Shown here: one piece after another, positions 48,556-57,700 of the stretch
Layout: each line of letters starts with the position of its first letter
Numbering within the stretch: the first letter of the stretch is position 1
Origin: an uncultured Chlorobiaceae bacterium
GTDB taxonomy: Bacteria; Bacteroidota; Chlorobiia; Chlorobiales; Chlorobiaceae
Assembly: GCA_903871235.1 (NCBI GenBank)
Contig: CAIQGA010000142.1
Span: 1-64,000, forward strand
Length of the DNA stretch: 64,000 bases
Direction of reading: 5' to 3'
Translations under genes and position numbers: made by a program
Notes under the pieces: generated by a model
The model's input: only the letters and a program-made list of their open reading frames with translations
The model's database searches: none
Told to the model about the DNA's origin: nothing

Positions 48556-50631
48556 ATGGTTAGAAAAAATCTACTTCTCATGATTGCTGCACTGGGAAGT
48601 ACCGCACAGTTATCCACAATATATGCCGGAAATATAACTCCAGCCGTGGTAACCGTTGTGACCCTCAGGCCAACTGCAGTTCAGGAGGAGGCAAGTAAAT
48701 ATATCAGTCAATATCTGCGGCAGAACAGTTACAGGAAGATGTCGATCAATGACTCCCTTTCTCAGCAGATACTCAATCGTTATATCGATAATCTTGATGG
48801 CAGCAAAAGCTATTTTGTGGCAAGCGAGGTTGAAAGTCTCAGGCATGTTTATGGAAACCGTATTGATGATGAATTTCTTGCAGGCAAGGCAACTGTGGGC
48901 TTTGGAGTCTACAACTTCTTTCTTAAACGGGCCAAGGAGAAAATGCGGTATATGAAGGCGACAGCCGATACTGTGCGTTTTAATTTTTCACTACCAGAGA
49001 CCCTCGACCTTGATCGCAAAAACGATCCCTGGCCTGCTGACCGGCGTCAACTTGCTGAATTATGGAAAAAAGAGCTGAAATACCAGTGGCTCAACCTTAA
49101 ATATTCAGGAGAAAACAGCAAAAATATCCGGGCAAGCCTTTCAAAAAGCTTTACAAACCGCCTTAATCTTCTGAATCGCCAGAAACCTGAAGATGCATTT
49201 CAGGCATACACCTACGCCTTGACAACATCGTTTGACCCTCATACAAGCTATTTTTCTCCGGATGAATATGAAAACTTTCAGATCGACATGAGTCGTTCTC
49301 TTGAGGGAATCGGGGCGAAACTGCTCACAGAAAACGAGTATACGGTTGTCAGTGAGGTCATTGCAGGAGGACCGGCCTTTAAGAGTAATCTCCTGAAAAA
49401 AGGGGATAAAATTATCGGCGTTGGTCAGGGAAAGGTTGGTGATATTGTTGATGTTTTTGGCTGGAGGATTAACGATGTGGTAAAATTGATCCGTGGAAAG
49501 AAAAACACCATTGTTCGTCTTAAAATTCTTCCGGCAAGTCAGGGTGCACGAGGACCTGCTAAAATAGTCGTGCTTTCGCGAGAGAAAGTCGACTTGCAGG
49601 AGCAGGCAGCAAAGAAAAGTATTATATCGCGGAACGGAGAGCGCATTGGCGTTATCACCATCCCTTCGTTTTATCTTGATTTCGAAGGTCAACAGCAGAA
49701 CATCGGTAATTATAACAGCACCAGCCGCGATGTAGCCCGCATTCTGAATGAACTCAATACAGAACATGTTGATGGCATTGTCATTGATCTTCGTGACAAC
49801 GGCGGCGGCTCGCTCGAAGAATCGGTGAATGTTACAGGACTTTTTATTTCTACCGGACCAGTGGTACAAATCAGCAGCTCGACAGGCGGGAAAATGGTGC
49901 TTAGAGACGAAGACCGCAGGGTACTCTATACCGGACCGCTTGCCGTGCTTGTCAATCGTTACAGTGCTTCTGCATCTGAAATATTTGCTGCAGCAATTCA
50001 GGATTACGGTCGTGGTGTTATCATTGGCGAGAGAACGTTTGGAAAGGGTACCGTTCAAAGCCTCAAAAAAATCTCAGACCTCAGGCCATTTGCTTTTTTT
50101 GGAAAAGCTCCTGAACTCGGTGAAATCAAACTTACCATTGCAAAATTTTACCGGATTTCAGGAGGCAGTACCCAACACAAAGGTGTTGTGCCTGACATTG
50201 TCATGCCTTCCATGATTGATACATCTGTTGTTGGAGAGGATACCTACAGCAGCAGTCTGCCATGGAGCACACTCTCCCGCTCCTTTTATCGTCCGACGGG
50301 AGAGGTGAATCTGGAAGAAATTGCCCTGCTCCGTCAAAAGCAGCAGGAACGGGCTTTGAAGAACCGTTATTACCAGAGTTACCTTCGTGACTTGAATACC
50401 CTGAATCAGATTCGTAAAAAAAAGGCGGTATCACTGCAGGATTCTGTTTTTAAATCGGAAATAGAGAGGATAAAGCAGATTGAGGCTCAATGGAGTGTGG
50501 ATCAGGATTCGACCAAAGGCAAGAACAGGGACGCAGTGCTCAACCAGTCGGCCGCAGTTGTTTCTGACCTTGCAGAACTGAAGGGAACCCAAAGGCACAC
50601 AATTACCAGGATGTCGCAGTCATTGAATTAA
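48556..50631 (+). CDS. prc: Tail-specific-type S41 protease (tandem copy 1)
   Basis: A 691-residue periplasmic protease. It has a signal peptide (KNLLLMIAALGSTAQLSTIYA), an N-terminal helical domain with [53 protein letters not shown], a PDZ domain (about 240-330, [13 protein letters not shown]) and the S41 core with [17 protein letters not shown]. The catalytic Ser is in [19 protein letters not shown] and the Lys in [15 protein letters not shown]3340-type C-terminal region follows. This is the long Prc class that trims C-termini of envelope proteins. Its paralogue lies 900 bp downstream. Confidence 0.93.
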   Translation: MVRKNLLLMIAALGSTAQLSTIYAGNITPAVVTVVTLRPTAVQEEASKYISQYLRQNSYRKMSINDSLSQQILNRYIDNLDGSKSYFVASEVESLRHVYGNRIDDEFLAGKATVGFGVYNFFLKRAKEKMRYMKATADTVRFNFSLPETLDLDRKNDPWPADRRQLAELWKKELKYQWLNLKYSGENSKNIRASLSKSFTNRLNLLNRQKPEDAFQAYTYALTTSFDPHTSYFSPDEYENFQIDMSRSLEGIGAKLLTENEYTVVSEVIAGGPAFKSNLLKKGDKIIGVGQGKVGDIVDVFGWRINDVVKLIRGKKNTIVRLKILPASQGARGPAKIVVLSREKVDLQEQAAKKSIISRNGERIGVITIPSFYLDFEGQQQNIGNYNSTSRDVARILNELNTEHVDGIVIDLRDNGGGSLEESVNVTGLFISTGPVVQISSSTGGKMVLRDEDRRVLYTGPLAVLVNRYSASASEIFAAAIQDYGRGVIIGERTFGKGTVQSLKKISDLRPFAFFGKAPELGEIKLTIAKFYRISGGSTQHKGVVPDIVMPSMIDTSVVGEDTYSSSLPWSTLSRSFYRPTGEVNLEEIALLRQKQQERALKNRYYQSYLRDLNTLNQIRKKKAVSLQDSVFKSEIERIKQIEAQWSVDQDSTKGKNRDAVLNQSAAVVSDLAELKGTQRHTITRMSQSLN

Positions 50632-50739
50632 AATTTTTTTGAAAGAAAATCAGGCGGAGAGCGTTATACAATCATAGAACGATGTATAAGAGTTGAAAAC
50701 GGGTTTTATTGATAACGTAAATTTTCAGGAGATATTACT

Positions 50740-50955
50740 ATGTTTGGACTGGGAGGTCAGGAACTTTTGCTTATTCTGTTTGTAGTCCTGTTATTTTTTG
50801 GTCCTTCAAAACTGCCAGAGTTAGCCCGGGGACTCGGTAAAGGGATGAGAGAGTTTAAAAAAGCACAGGCTGATCTTGAAAGTGAATTTAACAAGGCCGT
50901 TGATACTGTGGCATCAAAAGATGACGAGGGTGTTTCGGCCAAAAACAAAACATAA
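50740..50955 (+). CDS. tatA: Sec-independent translocase protein TatA/E
   Basis: 71 residues: an N-terminal TM helix ([40 protein letters not shown]) with the [11 protein letters not shown] hinge that defines TatA/TatB, then a short amphipathic helix and acidic tail. The length and FGP motif fit TatA. Preceded by AGGAG 10 bp before the ATG. No tatC is present here. It is 9 bp before the methyltransferase gene. Confidence 0.93.
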   Translation: MFGLGGQELLLILFVVLLFFGPSKLPELARGLGKGMREFKKAQADLESEFNKAVDTVASKDDEGVSAKNKT

Positions 50956-50964
50956 AACAACTAC

Positions 50965-51483
50965 ATGCGTAAAAAGATACTGTTTTTGAAAAAATATTTA
51001 AAAAACCCCCAGAGTGTCGGTTCTGTCATACCCTCTTCGGAGTTTTTGGCAAAAGCTATGTTTAAATCCATTAAAGAGTTGGATCAGACTTCGGTTATTG
51101 AGATTGGTGCGGGAACCGGAGCAATCACAAAGCATATCTCAAGTTTGAATCCATTGCTTGTTGAAATTGATAAGGAGTTTTGTGCGGTGCTTCGGCAAAA
51201 TTATCCCCATTTGAAGACGATTAATTCATGTGCACTCGAGCAATTAAAAAAAGTGGACGAGCGCTTTGGGCTGGTACTTTCAATTCCGCTTATCAATAAC
51301 CCGTTCAAAGCATCATTTGTCCCCATCATAAACACGCTCTATGGCAACGGGCTTCTCAAGTGGTGTGTCATGTACACTTACGGAATCAACAATCCTCTTG
51401 GTGATGTAGATTTCAAGAGTCAGGTAAGAAAGCGTTTTGTCATCAAAAACATTCCTCCGGCATCGGTCTGGGTTTACTCATAA
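50965..51483 (+). CDS. Small SAM methyltransferase (phospholipid N-methyltransferase / KsgA-like)
   Basis: 172 residues beginning LFLKKYLKNPQSVGSVIPSSEFLAKAMF, with motif I SVIEIGAGTGAITKHIS and an acidic strand PLLVEIDKEFCAVL. The SVxPSS-x-LA opening and IEIGAGTGAIT resemble PmtA-type phosphatidylethanolamine methyltransferases, which share a fold with rRNA dimethylases. The typical NL/NIPY motif IV is replaced by LVLSIPLIN, close to PmtA. It is probably co-transcribed with tatA. Confidence 0.75.
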   Translation: MRKKILFLKKYLKNPQSVGSVIPSSEFLAKAMFKSIKELDQTSVIEIGAGTGAITKHISSLNPLLVEIDKEFCAVLRQNYPHLKTINSCALEQLKKVDERFGLVLSIPLINNPFKASFVPIINTLYGNGLLKWCVMYTYGINNPLGDVDFKSQVRKRFVIKNIPPASVWVYS

Positions 51484-51507
51484 ACATAAAGACAATCATA
51501 TACGGCA

Positions 51508-53571
51508 ATGCTCAAAAAAAGTCTCGTTCTTTTTATGGTTGCATCAGGAAGTGTTGCTCCGCTTTCTGCCAGAAACAGCAGGGAATCGGCAGTGGTTAAC
51601 GCTGTGACGACCCTCAAGCCGACCATCGCGGAGAAGGAGGCTTGTAACTCTCTCAGTCGCTATCTGCTGCAGAACCACTACAGAAAGGTCTCGGTCAACG
51701 ACTCTCTGTCGCAGCAGATATTTAACCGTTATATCGATAATCTTGATGGCAGCAAAAGCTATTTCCTGGCAAGCGATATCGAGCGCCTCAGAACGAGGTA
51801 TGGCAATACCATGGATGATGAATTCCTTGCCGGTAAAGCAACTGCCGGATTCGATATTTATAATCTTTTTCTCAAGCGGGCAAGGGAGAAGATGCGCTCT
51901 ATGAAAACCGAGGCTGATACGGTGCATCTTGACTTTTCATCACCGGAAACCCTTGACCTTGACCGTAAAAGCGATCCATGGCCAGCCGACCTGCGTCAGC
52001 TTGGCGCCCTGTGGAGAAAAGAGCTGAAATATCAGTGGCTCAACTTGAAATATTCCGGAGAAAGTGACAAAACCATTCGGGGAGCGCTCGCAAAAAGCTT
52101 TACAAGGCGACTCAATCTTTTGAATCGTCAGAAGCCGGAAGATGCTTTTCATGCATACACTTACGCATTAACAACATCGTTTGATCCCCACACAAACTAT
52201 TTCTCTGCGGATGAGTTTCAAAACTTTCAGATCGACATGAGTCGTTCACTTGAGGGGATTGGTGCAAAACTTCAGACCGAAGGGGAATATACTGTTGTCA
52301 ATGAGCTTATTCCGGGAGGGCCCGCATTCAAAAGCACTCTCCTGAAAAAAGGAGATAAAATTGTTGGTGTCGGTCAGGGAAAAGCCGCTGATATTGTTGA
52401 TGTTTCCGGTTGGAGAATTAATGATGTCGTAAAGTTGATCCGGGGAAAGAAAGGCACTATTGTCCGCCTGAGAATCCTTCCGTCAAGCCAGGGTGGACGC
52501 GGAGCGGCAAAAATAATCGTACTCGTTCGCGACAAGGTTGACTTGCAGGAGCAGGCGGCAAAGAAAAGCATTATCCTGCAGGACTCCAAAAAAATTGGTG
52601 TTATTACCATACCGTCATTTTACCTTGATTTTGAAGGCGAGCAGCAGAATACAGGCAACTACAATAGTACAAGTCGCGATGTCGCCCGTATTCTGGCGGA
52701 ACTGAATGCTGAGCATGTTGATGGGATCGTTATTGATCTGCGCGATAATGGAGGTGGTTCGCTTGAAGAATCTGTAAGTGTTACCGGGCTCTTTATTCCA
52801 GGCGGGCCAGTTGTCCAGATCAGCAACTCAACGGGCGGAAAAATGGTACTCAAGGACGAAGACAGCAGGGTACAATACAGTGGCCCTCTTGCCGTGCTGG
52901 TCAACCGTTACAGCGCCTCGGCTTCCGAAATTTTTGCTGCGGCCATTCAGGATTATGGTCGTGGTGTTATTGTGGGGGAGCGAACGTTTGGGAAGGGAAC
53001 GGTTCAAAGCCTTCTCAAACTCTCAACGACTGACTCTGCTACAGGAAAGCAGCCGGAGCTTGGCGAGATCAAACTGACAATAGCAAAGTTTTACCGGATA
53101 TCCGGAGGCAGTACCCAGCACAAGGGGGTAGAGGCGGATATTGCCATGCCCTCCATGATCGACACCGCAAGGATTGGGGAAGATACCTATACAAGCAGTT
53201 TGCCATGGAGCACGATCACCCCCTCATTTTATACCCCTACAGCAGAGATCAATCCGGAAAAGATCAGTGTGCTCCGGCAAAAATTTCAGGAACGTTCATC
53301 AAAAAATCCTCTTTACCAGAGCTATCTGCGTGATCTGGATACTCTCGACCAGATCCGCAAAAAGAAGTCGGTATCACTTCAGGATGCGGCAGTCAAATCG
53401 GAAACAGAGGCGATAACAAGAATTGAAAAAGAGTGGATCAAAGTACCTGATGCCAGCAAAGAGCCGAGCAAAGACGCCGTACTCAACCTGTCAGTGGCAG
53501 TGGTTGCCGATCTGGCAGGGCTTGAAACAGTCGTGCAACCGCATGCCAAAGTCCTGCCGTTATCGCATTAA
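51508..53571 (+). CDS. prc: Tail-specific-type S41 protease (tandem copy 2)
   Basis: A 687-residue close paralogue of the gene at 48.6 kb, with the same signal peptide, N-domain, PDZ, S41 core and C-terminal region. Identical stretches include [19 protein letters not shown] (one residue apart), [30 protein letters not shown] and [11 protein letters not shown]. Ser and Lys are intact, so both copies should be active. They differ most at the N-terminus, around the post-catalytic insert ([16 protein letters not shown] here) and at the tail. The stop overlaps the argH stop on the other strand (TTAA). Confidence 0.93.
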   Translation: MLKKSLVLFMVASGSVAPLSARNSRESAVVNAVTTLKPTIAEKEACNSLSRYLLQNHYRKVSVNDSLSQQIFNRYIDNLDGSKSYFLASDIERLRTRYGNTMDDEFLAGKATAGFDIYNLFLKRAREKMRSMKTEADTVHLDFSSPETLDLDRKSDPWPADLRQLGALWRKELKYQWLNLKYSGESDKTIRGALAKSFTRRLNLLNRQKPEDAFHAYTYALTTSFDPHTNYFSADEFQNFQIDMSRSLEGIGAKLQTEGEYTVVNELIPGGPAFKSTLLKKGDKIVGVGQGKAADIVDVSGWRINDVVKLIRGKKGTIVRLRILPSSQGGRGAAKIIVLVRDKVDLQEQAAKKSIILQDSKKIGVITIPSFYLDFEGEQQNTGNYNSTSRDVARILAELNAEHVDGIVIDLRDNGGGSLEESVSVTGLFIPGGPVVQISNSTGGKMVLKDEDSRVQYSGPLAVLVNRYSASASEIFAAAIQDYGRGVIVGERTFGKGTVQSLLKLSTTDSATGKQPELGEIKLTIAKFYRISGGSTQHKGVEADIAMPSMIDTARIGEDTYTSSLPWSTITPSFYTPTAEINPEKISVLRQKFQERSSKNPLYQSYLRDLDTLDQIRKKKSVSLQDAAVKSETEAITRIEKEWIKVPDASKEPSKDAVLNLSVAVVADLAGLETVVQPHAKVLPLSH

Positions 53572-54950
53572 AGTTCTTTTTTTGCCATTTCGATCTGGAG
53601 TGCAACCGAGTCAAAAGAGCAACTGCCGTATGTCTTTTTTGAGTTTACACTGACGTCGGCCTTGAGGCAGTTGTAAATATCAGGATCAATAACTTCACAG
53701 AACTCCCGGAACTTTTCTACCGGGATGTTCGGCAGGGTAACATCCGAAGCGATGCTCCAGGTAACAATTTTACCAGTAATGCGGTGGGCATCGCGGAAGG
53801 GAATTTGACGGCGCACAAGATATTCTGCGATTTCTGTCGCAAGGCTGAGATCTTCTGCCGTCAGTTTGGCCAGCCGCTCCTCCTTCAGCTTGGTATGTTC
53901 AAGCAGTTTGGCAAAAATGGTGACGCTTCCGATTGTCGTTTCTGCGCTGTCGAAGAGTGGCTGTTTATCTTCCTGCATGTCGCGATTGTAGGAGAGCGGT
54001 AGCCCTTTCATGATGGTGAGCATGGCCATCAGGTTTCCATAGACCCGCCCTGTTTTACCTCTCACCAGTTCAGCGATATCTGCATTTTTTTTCTGCGGCA
54101 TGATTGACGACCCTGTTGCAAAAGCGTCGCTGATTTCAAGATAACCGAACTCGTATGAGCTCCAGAGAATCAAGTCTTCGGCAAACCGTGATAAATGCAT
54201 CATGATCATGGAACAGTCAGAGATGAACTCAATGACAATATCGCGATCACTGACAGCATCAATACTGTTAGAGAAAAGATCGTCAAAACCAAGCAGCACA
54301 GAAGTTCTTTGTGCATTGAGCGGTAAAGTGCTGCCCGCGAAAGCTGCGGCACCGAGTGGTGAGATATTCGCTCTTTTCATGAGATCCTGCAAACGCTGGC
54401 GATCGCGCTTGAACATATTAAAGTAAGCCAGATAGTAGTGGCCGGCAGAAATCGGCTGGGCTCGTTGCAGGTGAGTATAACCGAAGATGATGGTTTTGTG
54501 GTAGCATTCTGCTTTTTCAACAAGAACCCCTAACAGTCCTCCAAGAGCCTCCTGAAGTTCGCTAATCTGGCGACGCATGTAGAGACGGGTATCGGTTGCC
54601 ACCTGATCGTTGCGGCTCCGGCCAGAGTGGAGTTTTCCGGCGACCGCACCAACTTTCTCCTTAAGCCGGTTTTCAATGACCGTATGAATATCTTCATCCT
54701 CCCAGTGGGGAACAAGCGTCCCGATTGCAAGCTCCTCCTCAATCTCGCGGAGTCCCGCAATAATCTGGGCAGCATCCTCAACACTGACAATATCCTCTTC
54801 GGAAAGCATGGTAACATGGGCAATAGAGCCTTGAATATCTTCATGATAGAGCTTCTTGTCGACATGAACCGACGAGGAGAATAAAAGCGCGTCGCGGTCA
54901 AAGGGTAATGAAAATCGGCTCTGCCAGAGTAATTCTTTTTTGCTGCTCAT
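53568..54950 (-). CDS. argH: Argininosuccinate lyase
   Basis: Last step of arginine synthesis: argininosuccinate to arginine and fumarate. The 460 residues from the ATG at 54950 contain [58 protein letters not shown] and the signature [20 protein letters not shown]. The catalytic Ser is in GSS. The track's longer start was not favoured, since the family opens [12 protein letters not shown]. No other arg gene is close. Confidence 0.95.
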   Translation of the reverse strand: MSSKKELLWQSRFSLPFDRDALLFSSSVHVDKKLYHEDIQGSIAHVTMLSEEDIVSVEDAAQIIAGLREIEEELAIGTLVPHWEDEDIHTVIENRLKEKVGAVAGKLHSGRSRNDQVATDTRLYMRRQISELQEALGGLLGVLVEKAECYHKTIIFGYTHLQRAQPISAGHYYLAYFNMFKRDRQRLQDLMKRANISPLGAAAFAGSTLPLNAQRTSVLLGFDDLFSNSIDAVSDRDIVIEFISDCSMIMMHLSRFAEDLILWSSYEFGYLEISDAFATGSSIMPQKKNADIAELVRGKTGRVYGNLMAMLTIMKGLPLSYNRDMQEDKQPLFDSAETTIGSVTIFAKLLEHTKLKEERLAKLTAEDLSLATEIAEYLVRRQIPFRDAHRITGKIVTWSIASDVTLPNIPVEKFREFCEVIDPDIYNCLKADVSVNSKKTYGSCSFDSVALQIEMAKKEL

Positions 54951-55266
54951 AGAGGTATTGATTGTTTGGGAAATGTAACTGTTGCCCAAGATAGTCATTT
55001 TTGTCTTTTTGCCTTGCCCCGGCTAGCGAACCCCCGGCTGGTGAGTGAGTGTTTTTTACATTACTCATTCTTGTATAGCATAAAAACACTTTAAAAGCTC
55101 GCCAAATATTTTGTTTACAGTATTTCTTAACAAATGAATGACGTCAATTTTGAAATTAAATAGTACTTTCCTGTTGCTGTGATGCAGTCGTTTATTACTG
55201 AATATCACAACGGCAAAGAGGGGCCAGCACGCCGTCCGGATACTCCAAAACATTATTGCAACTGCC
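54951..55266. other. Intergenic region upstream of the second hybrid kinase
   Basis: About 315 bp, divergent between argH and the kinase gene, moderately AT-rich. An 8-base CCCCGGCT motif occurs twice (near 55017 and 55033). I see no hairpin with a T tract, no ORF and no clear promoter. Confidence 0.45.
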
Positions 55267-57696
55267 ATGCAGGAAGAAAAAAACGAGAAGGTAATAAATC
55301 GGGAGGATTTTATTCAGGCACTTATTAATGCATTGCCTGGAGCTGTTTGTATTATTGATGGTAGTGGGCGATTTGTTGCGTGGAATGCGTGTATGCGTGA
55401 CGAGGTTATCGGTAAGTCCGACGATGAAATAGCTGGTAGTGATTCAATAGCAATCATTTATCCAAATGACCGTCCGTTGATCCGTGAAAAAATTCAAAAT
55501 GTTTTGAATGAAGGTCTTGAAGAGTTTGCTGAAGTAAGAGTACTCTCTTGTGGTGGACCGAAATTTCGATGGTTTCTTTTGAAGGCCAAAAGGCTTGTTT
55601 TCGGAGGCAACTCTTTTTTTATAGCAACGGGTACAGACATCGACGATCGTAAGCGGGCTGAATATGCTCTGGAAATCAGCGAAAAAAAAATCAGTTCTAT
55701 CATTGAGCAACTGGATGGAGAAGTTTTTATATGTGATTCGGAAGGAGTTTTTACCTATGTCTCGCCATCTTCCAAACATATCTGCGACTTTATGCCGCAT
55801 GAGATGATTGGCCATCGCTTTACAGAGTTTCTTGCTGAAAACGAGATTCCAATGGCTCTCGAAGGCTTTTCCGAAGCGATTTTGAGCACTTCGCAGAAAA
55901 GGGTTTTTGAGCACCGCATGAAAAGAAAAAACGGGTCGATTTTTTGGGGAGAGGTGCATTTACAAAAATATCAGGGCGGCACGATTGGTTTGCTTATTGA
56001 TGTTACCAGACGCAAACGTGATGAATCCCTTTCAGCATTTCGCCTGCGGATTCTGCAGATGGCAGAATCCGATTCTGTGGAGGAACTCATAAGGGCTACA
56101 CTTGATGAAGCCGAACAACTTACGGAAAGTACGCTTGGTTTCTGCCACTTTGTTGACAACGACCCTGCTTTTCCCTCCTTGCGGATCGCCTCATCGAATA
56201 TCCGAAAAAAAATGCGCAACAGGGAAGATGATATGCCGCATCCCTTACTGGCAGAGATTGGTTTCTGGAGTGGCATCATACCGCAGCAGGCGCTGATTAC
56301 CAATGAGTACAGCACAGGAGAGAATCCGGGAACCGTGCGACTGGAGGACCATCCAGAAATCAGGCGCACTCTTGTTGTTCCTCTGCTCCAGGGGGGCAAG
56401 GTTATGGCAATTTTTGGAGTAGGAAACAAACTCGAGGCTTATGATGATCATGATCTCAAATTGCTCACCAGCCTTGCTGATATTATATGGGATATTGTTT
56501 CCCGTAAACGTGTAGAACAGCGCACGAATGAAATGCAGGAAACTCTGGCTCATTCGCAAAAAATGGATCTTGTTGGTCAACTGGCCGGAGGAATTGCCCA
56601 CGACTTCAACAATATGCTTGGAGTAATTCTCGGTAATATCGAAATGGCGCTCGATCAAAAACCAGCTCCTGGAGAGTCATTGCAATACAATCTCCGGAAT
56701 ATTCTTGTGGCGGCCAACCGATCAGCAGAGCTTACCCGTCAACTCCTTGCCTTTGCCAGAAAGGATACGGTGATGCCAATAGTTGTTGAACTGAATGCTG
56801 TGGTCGAAAAAATGCTCACCGTTCTGCAGCAATTGATTGGTGAAAATATTACCATTATCTGGAAGCCCTATAATGGCCCTGCTTTACTAAAAGCCGATCC
56901 CTCACAACTTGATCAGATTCTCATCAACCTTTGCATCAATGCCCGCGATGCCATCACCGATGTCGGCAGCATCACCATTGAAATTGGCGAACACTGTAAT
57001 CACAAAATCCTTCAGACTCCCCACAATCCCTGCAAGCTTCCAGGCGATTATGTGACGCTTTCAATAACCGATAATGGCAGTGGCATTGAAAAACAGCATT
57101 TCCCTCATATTTTCGAACCCTTCTTCACTACCAAAAAAAAGGGGAAAGGTACCGGTATGGGGCTTTCGACAGTCTACGGTATTGTCAAACAGAACAAAGG
57201 TTGTATTGAGTGCAAAAGCGAAAGGGGAGTAGGTACCAGTTTCAAGATCCATCTGCCGCGATACAAGGATGAGGTACAGTCTGAGACTGTTGAGAGCGAA
57301 CAACCTTTACTCGAAGGCAATTTCGGTAAAGAGTCGATACTGATTGTCGAAGATGAGCCGGAAATTCTGACTCTCTGCAAGGATGAGCTTGAAAGCAAAG
57401 GATACGGTGTACTCATGGCGGCGTCGCCATATCAGGCAATTCAGCTTGCCGGAGAGTCCGAAGAACCAATCAAACTTCTGCTGACCGATGTTGTCATGCC
57501 AAAAATGAACGGGTGTGACCTCTTCAAAAAGCTTCAACAGCTCAATCCTTCACTTAAAGTGCTCTTTATGTCAGGATATTCAAGCGATATTGTAGCTCAC
57601 AACAATCTGCTTGAAGAAGGGGTTAATTTTATCCAGAAACCCTTCTCTCTCAAATCGCTTTCTAAAATGGTACAGAATATGCTTCGTCAATCTTGA
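55267..57696 (+). CDS. Hybrid sensor histidine kinase, PAS-PAS-GAF-HK-REC (paralogue 2)
   Basis: 809 residues. PAS1 (about 12-130, LPGAVCIIDGSGRFVAWNA), PAS2 (about 135-250, ISSIIEQLDGEVFICDSEGVFTYVS), a GAF-like domain (about 260-420, SVEELIRATLDEAEQLTESTLGFCHF), HisKA with LAGGIAHDFNNMLGVILGN, ATPase with NLCINARDAI, DNGSGIEKQHFPHIFEPFF and GTGMGLSTVYGI, and a receiver (VEDEPEILTLCK, phospho-Asp in LLLTDVVMPKMNGCDL, IQKPF). It parallels the kinase at 35.0 kb domain by domain, apart from the extra PAS. There is no TM helix. Confidence 0.94.
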   Translation: MQEEKNEKVINREDFIQALINALPGAVCIIDGSGRFVAWNACMRDEVIGKSDDEIAGSDSIAIIYPNDRPLIREKIQNVLNEGLEEFAEVRVLSCGGPKFRWFLLKAKRLVFGGNSFFIATGTDIDDRKRAEYALEISEKKISSIIEQLDGEVFICDSEGVFTYVSPSSKHICDFMPHEMIGHRFTEFLAENEIPMALEGFSEAILSTSQKRVFEHRMKRKNGSIFWGEVHLQKYQGGTIGLLIDVTRRKRDESLSAFRLRILQMAESDSVEELIRATLDEAEQLTESTLGFCHFVDNDPAFPSLRIASSNIRKKMRNREDDMPHPLLAEIGFWSGIIPQQALITNEYSTGENPGTVRLEDHPEIRRTLVVPLLQGGKVMAIFGVGNKLEAYDDHDLKLLTSLADIIWDIVSRKRVEQRTNEMQETLAHSQKMDLVGQLAGGIAHDFNNMLGVILGNIEMALDQKPAPGESLQYNLRNILVAANRSAELTRQLLAFARKDTVMPIVVELNAVVEKMLTVLQQLIGENITIIWKPYNGPALLKADPSQLDQILINLCINARDAITDVGSITIEIGEHCNHKILQTPHNPCKLPGDYVTLSITDNGSGIEKQHFPHIFEPFFTTKKKGKGTGMGLSTVYGIVKQNKGCIECKSERGVGTSFKIHLPRYKDEVQSETVESEQPLLEGNFGKESILIVEDEPEILTLCKDELESKGYGVLMAASPYQAIQLAGESEEPIKLLLTDVVMPKMNGCDLFKKLQQLNPSLKVLFMSGYSSDIVAHNNLLEEGVNFIQKPFSLKSLSKMVQNMLRQS

Positions 57697-57700
57697 ACCG

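Noticed and set aside
49141-50058. 305-codon ORF antisense to the first S41 protease
   Set aside because: Cys/Asn-rich, no domain; the protease frame is certain.
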